Shown here piece by piece: positions 26,964 through 36,582 of a stretch of 64,000 bases of DNA; the stretch's first letter is position 1; each line of letters opens with the position of its first letter. The DNA comes from Pseudomonas nitroreducens TX1 (lineage in GTDB: Bacteria > Pseudomonadota > Gammaproteobacteria > Pseudomonadales > Pseudomonadaceae). Position numbers and translations under genes: made by a program. Location of the stretch: contig NZ_AMZB01000103.1 in assembly GCF_000313755.1 (NCBI RefSeq), positions 18,555-82,554 on the forward strand, read 5' to 3'. The notes under the pieces were generated by a model that ran no database searches, was not told the origin of the DNA, and worked only from the letters and a program-made list of their open reading frames with translations.

Positions 26964-27851
26964 ATGCGCCTGCCCAATCGGCTGATCGGCGTGCTCCTGT
27001 GCTTGCTGCTGGGGCAGGCGCAGGCCGGGGTCCGCCCCTACGAGGACATGGTCGCCAGCGGCGTGCTGCGAGTGGCCGTGTACGAGAACTTCCCGCCCTA
27101 CAGCTTCATGCAGGGCGGGCAGCCGCGCGGCATCGACATCGACCTGGCGACGCGTTTGGCCAGCGGGCTGGGCCTGCGCGCGGAATTCCTCTGGGTCACG
27201 CCGGGCGAGCGCCTCGACGACGACCTGCGCAACTTCATCTGGAAAGGCCATTACCTGCGCCCCGGCGTGGTCGCCGATGTGATGCTGCGCGTGCCCTACG
27301 ACCGCCAGTATGCCAACCGGCGCAACGATGTCGGCGAGTTCGCCAACGAGCAGGTGGTGATGTTCGGCCCCTACCAGCGCGAGCGGTGGCAGGTCGTCAA
27401 TGACGACCGCCGGCTGCCGAAGGTCGACACCATTGCCGCCTTCCGCGAACACCCCATCGGCGTCGAACTGGACAGCGTGCCGTCCTTCTACCTGACCTCG
27501 GTGCTCGGCGGCCAGCTCAGCCGCATGACCGTGCATTTCCCCAGCACCCAGGCGGCCTTCGACGGCATGCGTGCGGGCAAGGTGGATGCGGTGATGGCCT
27601 TGCGTGGCGAGCTGGACTGGATGCGCGCCCAGGCCGCCGATGAACACCTGAAGAACGCCGAGAACACCTATCCCAACCTTGGTCAGCCCGAGTGGGACAT
27701 CGGCATGGCGGTACACGAAAGCAACCGCCAGCTCTCCAACGCCCTGGACGGCGAGATGGAAGAACTGGTGCGCAGCGGCGAGATGGAAAAGCTCTATGCG
27801 GCCTACGGCGTGCGCTACGAACTGCCGGGGCTCTATCAGGACGTGCAGTGA
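26964..27851 (+). CDS. Quinoprotein-dehydrogenase-associated periplasmic binding-like protein
   Basis: A 295-residue secreted protein with the family 3 solute-binding fold: signal peptide MRLPNRLIGVLLCLLLGQAQA, then VASGVLRVAVYENFPPYSFMQGGQPRGIDIDLATRLASGLGL. Proteins of this type stand next to PQQ dehydrogenases in many bacteria (XoxJ/MoxJ-like) and have no transporter partner here, so a role in dehydrogenase activation or cofactor handling is more likely than uptake. That is inference from context. A GTG at 26955 is an alternative start overlapping the cytochrome stop. Second gene of a four-gene unit. Confidence 0.85.
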   Translation: MRLPNRLIGVLLCLLLGQAQAGVRPYEDMVASGVLRVAVYENFPPYSFMQGGQPRGIDIDLATRLASGLGLRAEFLWVTPGERLDDDLRNFIWKGHYLRPGVVADVMLRVPYDRQYANRRNDVGEFANEQVVMFGPYQRERWQVVNDDRRLPKVDTIAAFREHPIGVELDSVPSFYLTSVLGGQLSRMTVHFPSTQAAFDGMRAGKVDAVMALRGELDWMRAQAADEHLKNAENTYPNLGQPEWDIGMAVHESNRQLSNALDGEMEELVRSGEMEKLYAAYGVRYELPGLYQDVQ

Positions 27852-27861
27852 GGGAAACAGG

Positions 27862-28611
27862 ATGCACCGGCGCCACGTATTGCTCGGGATGTGCGCGTTG
27901 CCGCTTCTGGCAGCGGCGGTGGAGGGCGACCCGATGCCCTCGGTGATGTGGGAGTACCACCACAAGCGCCTGCTGAATGGCGAGCCCTACGTCTTCGATG
28001 AGCGGGTGAAGCTGGGCGTACCGCCGTTCGCCGAGGACTCCCGCCAGGTTCCGGTGGAAGTGGACGCCCGCGCCTTGCCGGGGCGCTTCGACCGCCTGCT
28101 GCTGTGGGCCGAGCTGAACCCGATTCCCCACGTGCTGACGCTCTATCCCGGCGAGCACCTGGAGCCTTTGCTGGCCGTGCGCATCCGCATCGAACAGGCC
28201 ACGCCGATCCGCGCCGCGCTGCGGGACGAGAAGGGCGTCTGGCACGTCGGCTCGGCCTGGATCGACGCCGCCGGTGGCGGCTGCACCGCGCCCAGCGTGG
28301 TGCGCGCGCAGCCGGGCTGGGAGGATCGGCTTGGCCAGGTTCACGGCGAGTCCTATCCCAGGGGCGAGTACAGCCGCGTGCGCCTGTCGGTGTCGCACCC
28401 GATGGACAACGGCCTGGTCGGCGGCATCCCCGAATTCTACCTGGACCACGCCGAGCTGCGCGGGCCGGGCGGGGAAGTCTTCGCTCGGCTGGACCTGTTC
28501 CCGGCGGTGAGCGAGAACCCGACGTTCACCTTCGAGGTGCGCGGCCACCCACACACCGAACTCTGGTTGCACGACAACAACGGCAACGAATTCCAGGCCG
28601 CTCTGCCTTGA
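27862..28611 (+). CDS. SoxYZ-like carrier associated with quinoprotein dehydrogenase
   Basis: A 249-residue secreted protein in which a SoxY-like half (residues about 35-145) is followed by a SoxZ-like half (about 150-249). The SoxY carrier cysteine appears as GGGC at Cys141 (WIDAAGGGCTAPS), here internal, because the SoxZ part is fused behind it; in separate SoxY proteins this motif is the flexible C-terminal end. The segment YSRVRLSVSHPMDNGL and HTELWLHDNNGNEF are SoxZ-like. It may carry a covalently bound intermediate or sulfur for the neighbouring hydrolase and dehydrogenase. The signal peptide is MHRRHVLLGMCALPLLAAA. Function is unproven. Confidence 0.82.
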   Translation: MHRRHVLLGMCALPLLAAAVEGDPMPSVMWEYHHKRLLNGEPYVFDERVKLGVPPFAEDSRQVPVEVDARALPGRFDRLLLWAELNPIPHVLTLYPGEHLEPLLAVRIRIEQATPIRAALRDEKGVWHVGSAWIDAAGGGCTAPSVVRAQPGWEDRLGQVHGESYPRGEYSRVRLSVSHPMDNGLVGGIPEFYLDHAELRGPGGEVFARLDLFPAVSENPTFTFEVRGHPHTELWLHDNNGNEFQAALP

Positions 28612-28621
28612 CGAGGTGTCC

Positions 28622-29551
28622 ATGCGTTTCCTGCTGATCGCCCTCGCGTGCCTGTGCCTGCCGGCACTGGCCGACCTGCAGTACCACCTTCAACCCCGGC
28701 AGATCGCCGACGGCACCTGGCTGGTGGAAGGCAGCACCGACAACTTCGGCAAGGACAATGGCGGCGCCATCGTCAACGTCGCCTTCGTGGACACCGGCGA
28801 CGGTGTGCTGGTGATCGATACCGGCCCGTCGAAACGCTATGGCGAAGCCCTGCGCGAGCTGATCCAGCAGACCACCGGCAAGCCGGTGAAGCGCGTGCTG
28901 CTGACCCATCATCACCCCGATCACGTGCTGGGCAACCAGGCCTTCACCGACGTGCCCATCGGCGCACTGGCAGGCACCGGCAGACTGCTGAAGGAGCAGG
29001 GCAACGCCATGGCGGAGAACATGTACCGCCTGGTGGGCGACTGGATGCGCGGCACGGAAGTGGTGTTGCCTACCGAGACAGTGGAGCCGGGCAGCCTGCA
29101 GATGGGCGATCACCGGTTCCGGCTGGTGGGGCTGCGCGGGCATACCGGTGCGGACCTGGCGATCCTCGACGAAGCCACTGGCGTGCTGTTCGCCGGGGAC
29201 ATCGTGTTTTACCAGCGTGCGCTGACCACGCCGAACAGTCCGGGGCTGGACGTGTGGCTGGGGGATCTGGGTACGCTGGAGAAACTGCCGTGGAAGCTGA
29301 TCGTCCCTGGCCATGGGCCCATCGCCACGGATACTGCGCCGTTCGCCCAGATGCGCGACTACCTCGGCTGGCTCGACAGCGTCATGCGCGATGGCATCGC
29401 CCAGGGCGCGGACATGAACGACCTGTTGCGTACGCCGATTCCCGAGCGTTTTGCCGGGGTCAGCCTGACGCGCTATGAGCTGATCCGCAGCGTCAGCCAT
29501 CTGTATCCGCGGTATGAGCAGAAGGCGCTGCCGCGCGTCGACGAGCAGTGA
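28622..29551 (+). CDS. Quinoprotein-relay zinc metallohydrolase (metallo-beta-lactamase fold)
   Basis: A 309-residue secreted metallohydrolase. Signal peptide MRFLLIALACLCLPALA; zinc motif HHHPDH (residues 96-101), GHTGADLAIL, FAGDIVF and PGHGP give the full two-zinc site of the metallo-beta-lactamase fold. It belongs with the preceding SoxYZ-like carrier to the set of genes that repeatedly accompany PQQ dehydrogenases. The ATG at 28622 has GAGG upstream; a GTG lies two codons earlier. Thiol-ester hydrolysis on the carrier cysteine would be a sensible role but is inferred. Confidence 0.85.
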   Translation: MRFLLIALACLCLPALADLQYHLQPRQIADGTWLVEGSTDNFGKDNGGAIVNVAFVDTGDGVLVIDTGPSKRYGEALRELIQQTTGKPVKRVLLTHHHPDHVLGNQAFTDVPIGALAGTGRLLKEQGNAMAENMYRLVGDWMRGTEVVLPTETVEPGSLQMGDHRFRLVGLRGHTGADLAILDEATGVLFAGDIVFYQRALTTPNSPGLDVWLGDLGTLEKLPWKLIVPGHGPIATDTAPFAQMRDYLGWLDSVMRDGIAQGADMNDLLRTPIPERFAGVSLTRYELIRSVSHLYPRYEQKALPRVDEQ

Positions 29552-29794
29552 CTGCACTTTCGCATGACCAACTGTCTTCCTCTGAAGGTCTGTACCTGGG
29601 ATTTCCCTCTCCCTAACCCTGGCTACGCGCCCCGCTCCGAAGGGCGAGGGCGAGAGAGAGGGCATGCCCCGGCGCGATACTCCGGTAGGAGCGGATTCTG
29701 TCCGCGATAGGTTCGCATCGCGCCGGATGCCATCGCGGACGGAGTCCGCTCCTACGCGCGCCCCTATTTTCGCGCCTCTGCAGCCCGGTATTGC
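29552..29794. repeat. Gene-free stretch with REP-like pair
   Basis: No gene is seen. A degenerate CCCTCTCCCT-type element lies at about 29603-29661, and an inverted pair of the 'gtaggagcggattctgtccgcgat' family at 29685-29709 and 29731-29755. Confidence 0.7.
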
Positions 29795-29807
29795 TACCAA
29801 GGAACTA
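29795..29807 (+). promoter_or_regulatory. TACCAA box 2 (PedH-like gene)
   Basis: TACCAAGGAACTA starts 121 bp before the dehydrogenase start codon; CTA...TAG flanks make it symmetrical (CTACCAAGGAACTAG). It is one of four matching boxes in PQQ-linked units of this window. Confidence 0.65.
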
Positions 29808-29915
29808 GGAAATTCGGCACTGCGTTCAATTGTTGGCCCACCGTAGCAAACCAAGAATCTGCGACAGACCGGGACATTTTCCCGGGTACAACAACAATCG
29901 CAGAGGCGCACCGCC

Positions 29916-31688
29916 ATGAGACAGCTTCAACCTTTCGCCCGCACCGTGCTGTTCACCGCCATCAGCCTGGCCTGCCTGGGCGCCCACGCCGGGGTGACCG
30001 ACCAGGACATCAGTGACGCCGCCAAGCGCACCGACCAGATCGTGGTCAACGGGATCAACCAGCAGGGCCAGCGCTTCAGCCCGCTGAATACCCTGAACAG
30101 CGACAACGTGAAGGAGCTGCGGCCGGTCTGGGCGCTGTCCTTCGGCGGCGAGAAGCAGCGCGGCCAGCAGGCGCAACCGCTGATCAAGGACGGCGTGATG
30201 TACGTCACCGCCTCCTATTCGCGGGTGTTCGCCGCTGATGCGCGCACCGGTCGCAAGCTCTGGCAATACGACGCGCGCCTGCCCGACGGCATCATGCCCT
30301 GCTGCGATGTGATCAACCGTGGCGTGGCGCTGTACGGTGACCTGGTGATCTTCGGCACTCTCGATGCCAAGCTGGTCGCCCTGAACAAGGACACCGGCAA
30401 GGTGGTGTGGAAGAAGACCGTGGCCGACTACAAGGCCGGCTACTCGATCTCCGCCGCGCCGCTGATCGCCAAGGGCAAGCTGATCACTGGCGTGGCCGGT
30501 GGCGAGTTCGGCGTGGTCGGCAAGATCGAGGCCTACAACCCCACCAACGGCGAGCTGCTGTGGAGCCGCCCGACCGTGGAAGGCCACATGGGCTACGTCT
30601 ACAAGGACGGCAAGGCCATCGAGAACGGCATCTCCGGCGGCGAGGCGGGCAAGACCTGGCCGGGCGACCTGTGGAAGACCGGCGGCGCTGCACCCTGGCT
30701 GGGCGGCTACTACGACCCGAGCACCGATTCGCTGTTCATCGGCACCGGCAACCCGTCGCCGTGGAACTCCCACCTGCGGCCGGGCGACAACCTGTACTCC
30801 TCCTCGCGCCTGGCACTGAACCCGGAAGACGGCTCGATCAAGTGGCACTTCCAGACCACCCCGCACGACGGCTGGGACTTCGACGGCGTGAACGAGCTGG
30901 TGTCCTTCGACTACAAGGACGGCGGCAAGACCGTGCAGGCCGCGGCCACCGCCGACCGCAACGGCTTCTTCTACGTGCTCGACCGCACCAACGGCAAGTT
31001 CATCCGCGGCTTCCCCTTCGTCGACAAGGTGACCTGGGCCAAGGGCCTGGACAAGGACGGCCGGCCGATCTACGACGACGCCCACCGTCCGGGCGCGCCG
31101 GGCGAGGGCACCGAGAAGGGCTCATCGGTATTCGTTGCGCCGTCCTTCCTCGGCGGCAAGAACTGGATGCCCATGGCCTACAGCCAGGATACCGGCCTGT
31201 TCTATGTTCCCTCCAACGAGTGGGGCATGGACATGTGGAACGAGAACATCGCCTACAAGAAGGGCGCGGCCTACCTCGGCGCGGGCTTCACCATCAAGCC
31301 GCTGAACGACAAGTACATCGGCGTGCTGCGCGCCATCGATCCGAAGACCGGCAAGCAGGTCTGGCGCTACGAGAACTACGCGCCGCTGTGGGGCGGCGTG
31401 CTGGCGACCCACGGCAACTTGGTGTTCACCGGCAACCCCGAGGGCTACCTGATGGCCTTCGACGCCAAGACCGGCAAGAAGCTCTACGAGTTCAACACCG
31501 GCTCGGGCGTGATCGCATCGCCGATCACCTGGGAGATGGATGGCGAGCAGTACGTCACCGTGCTGTCCGGCTGGGGCGGCGCGGTGCCGCTGTGGGGTGG
31601 CGAGGTAGCGAAGCGGATCAAGGACCTGGACCAGGGCGGGATGATCTGGACCTTCAAGCTGCCGAAGGATCTCGTCGCCAAGAAGTGA
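29916..31688 (+). CDS. pedH: PQQ-dependent alcohol dehydrogenase, lanthanide type (PedH-like)
   Basis: A 590-residue secreted quinoprotein with eight-bladed propeller repeats (DAKTGK..W type). Signal peptide ends near residue 25. The adjacent cysteines Cys129-Cys130 form the rare vicinal disulfide over PQQ. Metal ligands are Glu197 (GGEFG) and Asn279; the catalytic base is Asp321 in WDFDG. Asp323, two residues on, is the extra carboxylate found in lanthanide-dependent enzymes such as XoxF and PedH, where calcium enzymes have Ala, Ser or Thr. There is no haem domain, so electrons must go to a separate cytochrome c. It follows the cytochrome/SoxYZ/hydrolase unit as in P. putida. The metal assignment is strong by motif but untested. 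Confidence 0.9.
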   Translation: MRQLQPFARTVLFTAISLACLGAHAGVTDQDISDAAKRTDQIVVNGINQQGQRFSPLNTLNSDNVKELRPVWALSFGGEKQRGQQAQPLIKDGVMYVTASYSRVFAADARTGRKLWQYDARLPDGIMPCCDVINRGVALYGDLVIFGTLDAKLVALNKDTGKVVWKKTVADYKAGYSISAAPLIAKGKLITGVAGGEFGVVGKIEAYNPTNGELLWSRPTVEGHMGYVYKDGKAIENGISGGEAGKTWPGDLWKTGGAAPWLGGYYDPSTDSLFIGTGNPSPWNSHLRPGDNLYSSSRLALNPEDGSIKWHFQTTPHDGWDFDGVNELVSFDYKDGGKTVQAAATADRNGFFYVLDRTNGKFIRGFPFVDKVTWAKGLDKDGRPIYDDAHRPGAPGEGTEKGSSVFVAPSFLGGKNWMPMAYSQDTGLFYVPSNEWGMDMWNENIAYKKGAAYLGAGFTIKPLNDKYIGVLRAIDPKTGKQVWRYENYAPLWGGVLATHGNLVFTGNPEGYLMAFDAKTGKKLYEFNTGSGVIASPITWEMDGEQYVTVLSGWGGAVPLWGGEVAKRIKDLDQGGMIWTFKLPKDLVAKK

Positions 31689-31709
31689 TGATTCTGTGAG
31701 GTGAGCAGA

Positions 31710-31741
31710 GGGCTGGCCATTGAGCCGGCCCTTTGTTTTTT
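31710..31741 (+). terminator. Rho-independent terminator of the PedH-like gene
   Basis: GGGCTGGC-N6-GCCGGCCC forms an 8-bp stem with one G-U pair, followed by TTTGTTTTTT, starting 21 bp after the stop codon. Confidence 0.85.
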
Positions 31742-32286
31742 AGTGGATTTGGCTCGCTTTTGTAGGAGCGGACTCTGCCCGCGAAGTTTTTCGTAGGGTG
31801 AATAACGTCTTTAGCGTCATCCGCCGTCTTTTTCGGTGTTTTTGCGCCGCCTCGGCGCGCTGGGATGTTTTCTTGTTTCTCCCCCTCGGGCGACCGACTT
31901 TGGCAAACGCCTCCAGCGTAGGCAAAGGTCTCGTCCCGACATCAGGGTCCGGTATCGCTCCGAGGGCGCGTACGAGGGCCATCCCTGCTCCTCTAAGTCC
32001 CTCGCGGCATCGATGGCCCCGCTGCTCGGCATCCTGACGGGACTCTGCGCGTGCCTGCGACTCTGGTGCGTGAGCGCAGGGCTGCTTTTTGTAGGAGCGA
32101 GCTTGCTCGCGAACCGCTTAACGCCGATGCGGCCGGGTAATTCTGTTCGCGAGCAAGCTCGCTCCTACAAAGGCGGATAGCGTTTCGCGTTATCCGCCCT
32201 GCGGGTGTTCATCCTGCAACGTGGGTGCAGTGGTGAGCTTTCGCGGACAAGGTCCGCTCCTACGAAAAGCCATTCGCGGCATTTAC
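31742..32286. repeat. Gene-free stretch with REP-like elements
   Basis: Short open frames exist on both strands but none looks like a protein I recognise and none has a good ribosome site. Repeats: 'gtaggagcggactctgcccgcgaag' family at 31762-31786 and inverted at 32242-32263; a pair of the 'gtaggagcgagcttgctcgcgaac' family at 32091-32115 and 32145-32169; and a GGCGGATA...TTATCCGCC stem at 32172-32198. Confidence 0.65.
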
Positions 32287-32299
32287 TACCAAATGAGTA
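32287..32299 (+). promoter_or_regulatory. TACCAA box 3 (exaC)
   Basis: TACCAAATGAGTA starts 115 bp before the exaC start codon and shows TAC-N7-GTA symmetry. It is one of the four matching boxes. Confidence 0.65.
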
Positions 32300-32401
32300 A
32301 CCCACCGCTCCCATGGGTGCATTCCGGGGCGGGAAGGGCGCTGCCTAAGATCGCTCCATGACCTGGCCGATTCAGGCCGGGAACCGACAGGAGAGCACCT
32401 C

Positions 32402-33922
<1,521 letters not shown>

Positions 33923-33936
33923 CCCTCAGCAGCAAA

Positions 33937-33967
33937 CCGGCGAGCCTTCCCCCATCAGGTTCGCCGG
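33937..33967 (+). terminator. Probable terminator of exaC
   Basis: CCGGCGAGCC and GGTTCGCCGG pair over 10 bp with one G-U pair and an 11-base loop, followed by CCCTTTCC. The T-run is short. Confidence 0.65.
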
Positions 33968-34158
33968 CCCTTTCCGGTGTACCCCGCCTGGCACTCCACC
34001 AGGTATCCCTTGTGTCGACGCGCCCGGTTCGGGCGGCCGTCCGCTTCCGTACCCATTCCACGGGTGACGGCCTTCGTCGAACGCGGCTCCGGCCGCGTTT
34101 TCTTTTTTCCGGATGGGGCGTTGTTCGCGAGCAAGCCCATCCTGCAAAGCATCCGCAG
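33968..34158. other. Gene-free stretch upstream of the fused dehydrogenase
   Basis: No gene is seen. A single degraded copy of the 'ttcgcgagcaag' repeat lies at 34124-34146. The regulatory sites start after it. Confidence 0.5.
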
Positions 34159-34216
34159 CGTCCCGTCCTCGCGACACCTGGCACTGTCCCGCGCAACACC
34201 TGTAGCGCCCGCACCA
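34159..34216 (+). promoter_or_regulatory. Upstream activator boxes for a sigma-54 promoter
   Basis: CGTCCC-N6-GCGACA (34159-34176) is followed by TGTCCC-N2-GCAACA (34185-34198) and TGTAGC-N4-GCACCA (34201-34216). The first box matches, at 11 of 12 arm positions and with the same spacing, the box at 40502-40519 upstream of the AcoR-like gene read on the minus strand. The boxes lie about 70-130 bp before the -24 element, a usual place for enhancer sites. Confidence 0.65.
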
Positions 34217-34286
34217 CCCGCATCGCGTCCGGAAGGAAGCGCCAGAAGCCCCGAACGGCGGGCTCTTCAGCCTGATTCGAACAGCC

Positions 34287-34302
34287 TGGCACAGCGGTTG
34301 CT
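34287..34302 (+). promoter_or_regulatory. Sigma-54 promoter of the fused dehydrogenase-aldA unit
   Basis: TGGCAC-N5-TTGCT fits the sigma-54 consensus at every conserved base, with GG and GC exactly ten bases apart. It lies 60 bp before the start codon of the PQQ dehydrogenase. This promoter needs an AAA+ activator; the AcoR-like gene at 38351 is the obvious candidate. Confidence 0.85.
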
Positions 34303-34361
34303 CTGAGCCTTTCAAGCCGCGGCGAACGACCTGCGGCACCAACAAGAATCGGAGAACCTCC

Positions 34362-36545
34362 ATGAGATCGATTGGCCTGCACGTGCCTTCCGTTCGCCTG
34401 CAACCCGCCCTGCGTCATTCCCTGCTGACCGTCTCACTGCTGATGGCCGGTCTGTCCGCCGACCTCCAGGCTGCTGAAACCCCCGCCAATGTCGACGGCA
34501 AACGCATCGCCGCCGCCGACAGTGAGCCGGGCAACTGGATGTCCACCGGCCGCACCTACGACGAGCAGCGCTTCAGCCCGCTCAAGCAGATCGACCAGAG
34601 CAACGTCGGCAGCCTCGGCCTGGCCTGGAGCCACAAGCTGGACATCGACCGAGGCGTGGAAGCCACACCCATCGTGGTCGATGGCGTGATGTACACCACC
34701 GGGCCGTTCTCCATCGTCTACGCGCTGGACGCCCGCACCGGCGAGCAACTGTGGAAGTACGACCCGCAGTCCGACCGCAGCCGCGCCGGCGAGGCGTGCT
34801 GCGACGCGGTGAACCGCGGCGTGGCGGTGTGGAAGGGCAAGGTCTACGTCGGCGTGCTCGACGGTCGCCTGGAGGCCATCGACGCCAGGACCGGCAAGCG
34901 CGTGTGGAGCGTCGATACCCGCACCGACCCGTCGCGCAGCATCACCATCACCGGCGCGCCGCGCATCGTGAAGGGCAAGGTGATCATCGGCAACGGCGGC
35001 GCAGAGTTCGGCGTGCGCGGCTACATCACCGCCTACGACGCCGAGACCGGCAAGCAGGACTGGCGCTTCTTCACCGTCCCCGGCGACCCCAAGGAAATGC
35101 CCAAGGGCAAGGGCATGGAAATCGCCGCCAAGACCTGGTTCGGCGACAACTACGCCAAGCAGGGCGGTGGCGGCACCGTGTGGGACTCGATGTCCTACGA
35201 CCCGGAGCTGAACCTGCTGTACATCGGCGTCGGCAACGGCTCCTCATGGAACCCGCGCATCCGCAGCGAAGGCAAGGGCGACAACCTGTTCCTCTCGTCC
35301 ATCGTGGCGATCAACCCGGACAACGGCGAGTACGTCTGGCACTACCAGACCACGCCGGGCGACGCCTGGGACTACACCGCCACCCAGCACATCATGCTGG
35401 TGGACCTGGAGATCGACGGCAAGCCGCGCAAGGTGCTGATGCAGGCGCCGAAGAACGGCTTCTTCTACGTCATCGACCGCGCCACCGGCGAGCTGCTCTC
35501 GGCGAAGAACTTCATCCCGATCAACTGGGCCAACGGCATCGACATGAAGACCGGCCGGCCGATCCGCAACGAAAAGGTTGCCGAATACTGGAAGGACCCG
35601 CAGAAGAAGGCGCGCCTGATCCAGCCGGCCTTCTGGGGCGCCCACGACTGGCAGCCCATGTCGTACAACCCCAACACCGGCCTGGTGTACATCCCGGCGC
35701 ACATCATGTCGGCGATGTACCAGGACGTCGACGGCGCGCCGCCGCGTTCCAGGTTCAAGAGCATCTACCAGCTCGACGTCAACACCGGGATGATGCCCGA
35801 GGACCCGGAGGGCCTGCGCAAGATCGCCGACACCTGGACCGGCAAGCTGATCGCCTGGGACCCGGTGAAGCAGGAAAAGCGCTGGGAAGTGCCCTACAGC
35901 ACTATCTTCAACGGCGGCACCCTGAGCACCGCCGGCAACCTGGTATTCGAAGGCACCGCCGACGGCCGCGTGGTGGCCTACGCCGCCGAGTCCGGCAAGA
36001 AGCTCTGGGAGTCCCCGGCCAATACCGGCGTAATGGCCGCGCCCATCACCTATGAGGTGGACGGCGAGCAGTACGTGACCTTCATGGCCGGCTGGGGCGG
36101 CGCCTTCTCCACCTTCGCCGGCGCCCTGTCGTTGCGCGCCGGGGTGAAGCCCAACGCCCAGGTGCTGACCTACAAGCTTGGCGGCACCGCCAAGCTGCCG
36201 GACATCAACTACAAGTGGGCCGACCGCAAGCCCGAGCCGCCGGCGCTGACCGGCACCTCCGCGCAGATCGACCAGGGTCGCGAGCTGTTCAACTCCAGTT
36301 GCTCGCAGTGCCACGGCATCAACGCCATCAGCGGCGGCGTGGTGCCCGACCTGCGCACACTCAGCGCGGAAAACCACCAGCGCTTCCTCGGCATCGTCTA
36401 TGGCGGCCGCATCCCCGACGGCATGCCCTCGTTCCAGGGCCATCTCGACCTGCAGCAGGCCGAGGCGGTGCACCAGTACCTGATCAAGCGCGCCTACGAC
36501 CTCAAGGAACAACTGGCCGGCGCACAGAAGACCGCCGCCAAGTGA
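34362..36545 (+). CDS. PQQ dehydrogenase fused to cytochrome c (quinohaemoprotein), calcium type
   Basis: A 727-residue secreted enzyme. Residues about 45-600 form a PQQ propeller with vicinal Cys146-Cys147, metal ligand Glu215 (GGAEFG) and catalytic Asp337 in AWDYTA. Thr339 stands where lanthanide enzymes have Asp, so calcium is expected. A C-terminal cytochrome c domain has CSQCH (Cys647, Cys650, His651) and a Met in GMPSFQG. This is the type II quinohaemoprotein alcohol dehydrogenase architecture, which passes electrons within the chain before a second acceptor. It heads a unit with aldA 37 bp downstream, under a sigma-54 promoter. Alcohol substrates such as ethylene glycol, glycerol or longer alcohols are possible; none can be fixed from sequence. 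Confidence 0.92.
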   Translation: MRSIGLHVPSVRLQPALRHSLLTVSLLMAGLSADLQAAETPANVDGKRIAAADSEPGNWMSTGRTYDEQRFSPLKQIDQSNVGSLGLAWSHKLDIDRGVEATPIVVDGVMYTTGPFSIVYALDARTGEQLWKYDPQSDRSRAGEACCDAVNRGVAVWKGKVYVGVLDGRLEAIDARTGKRVWSVDTRTDPSRSITITGAPRIVKGKVIIGNGGAEFGVRGYITAYDAETGKQDWRFFTVPGDPKEMPKGKGMEIAAKTWFGDNYAKQGGGGTVWDSMSYDPELNLLYIGVGNGSSWNPRIRSEGKGDNLFLSSIVAINPDNGEYVWHYQTTPGDAWDYTATQHIMLVDLEIDGKPRKVLMQAPKNGFFYVIDRATGELLSAKNFIPINWANGIDMKTGRPIRNEKVAEYWKDPQKKARLIQPAFWGAHDWQPMSYNPNTGLVYIPAHIMSAMYQDVDGAPPRSRFKSIYQLDVNTGMMPEDPEGLRKIADTWTGKLIAWDPVKQEKRWEVPYSTIFNGGTLSTAGNLVFEGTADGRVVAYAAESGKKLWESPANTGVMAAPITYEVDGEQYVTFMAGWGGAFSTFAGALSLRAGVKPNAQVLTYKLGGTAKLPDINYKWADRKPEPPALTGTSAQIDQGRELFNSSCSQCHGINAISGGVVPDLRTLSAENHQRFLGIVYGGRIPDGMPSFQGHLDLQQAEAVHQYLIKRAYDLKEQLAGAQKTAAK

Positions 36546-36582
36546 CCGCTCTACAAGAAGCATTCCCGCAGGAGACCGACTC

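Noticed and set aside
29833..29850. TTGGCCCACCGTAGCAA as a sigma-54 promoter of the PedH-like gene
   Set aside because: Spacing between GG and GC is off by one and the -12 element is poor; the TACCAA box at 29795 fits the gene better.
31740..32180. Small open frames of 60-114 codons
   Set aside because: No ribosome sites, no recognisable family, and they run through REP-like repeats.
34179..34194. TGGCAC at 34179 as a sigma-54 promoter
   Set aside because: GC is nine or eleven bases from GG, not ten; the site at 34287 has the exact spacing.
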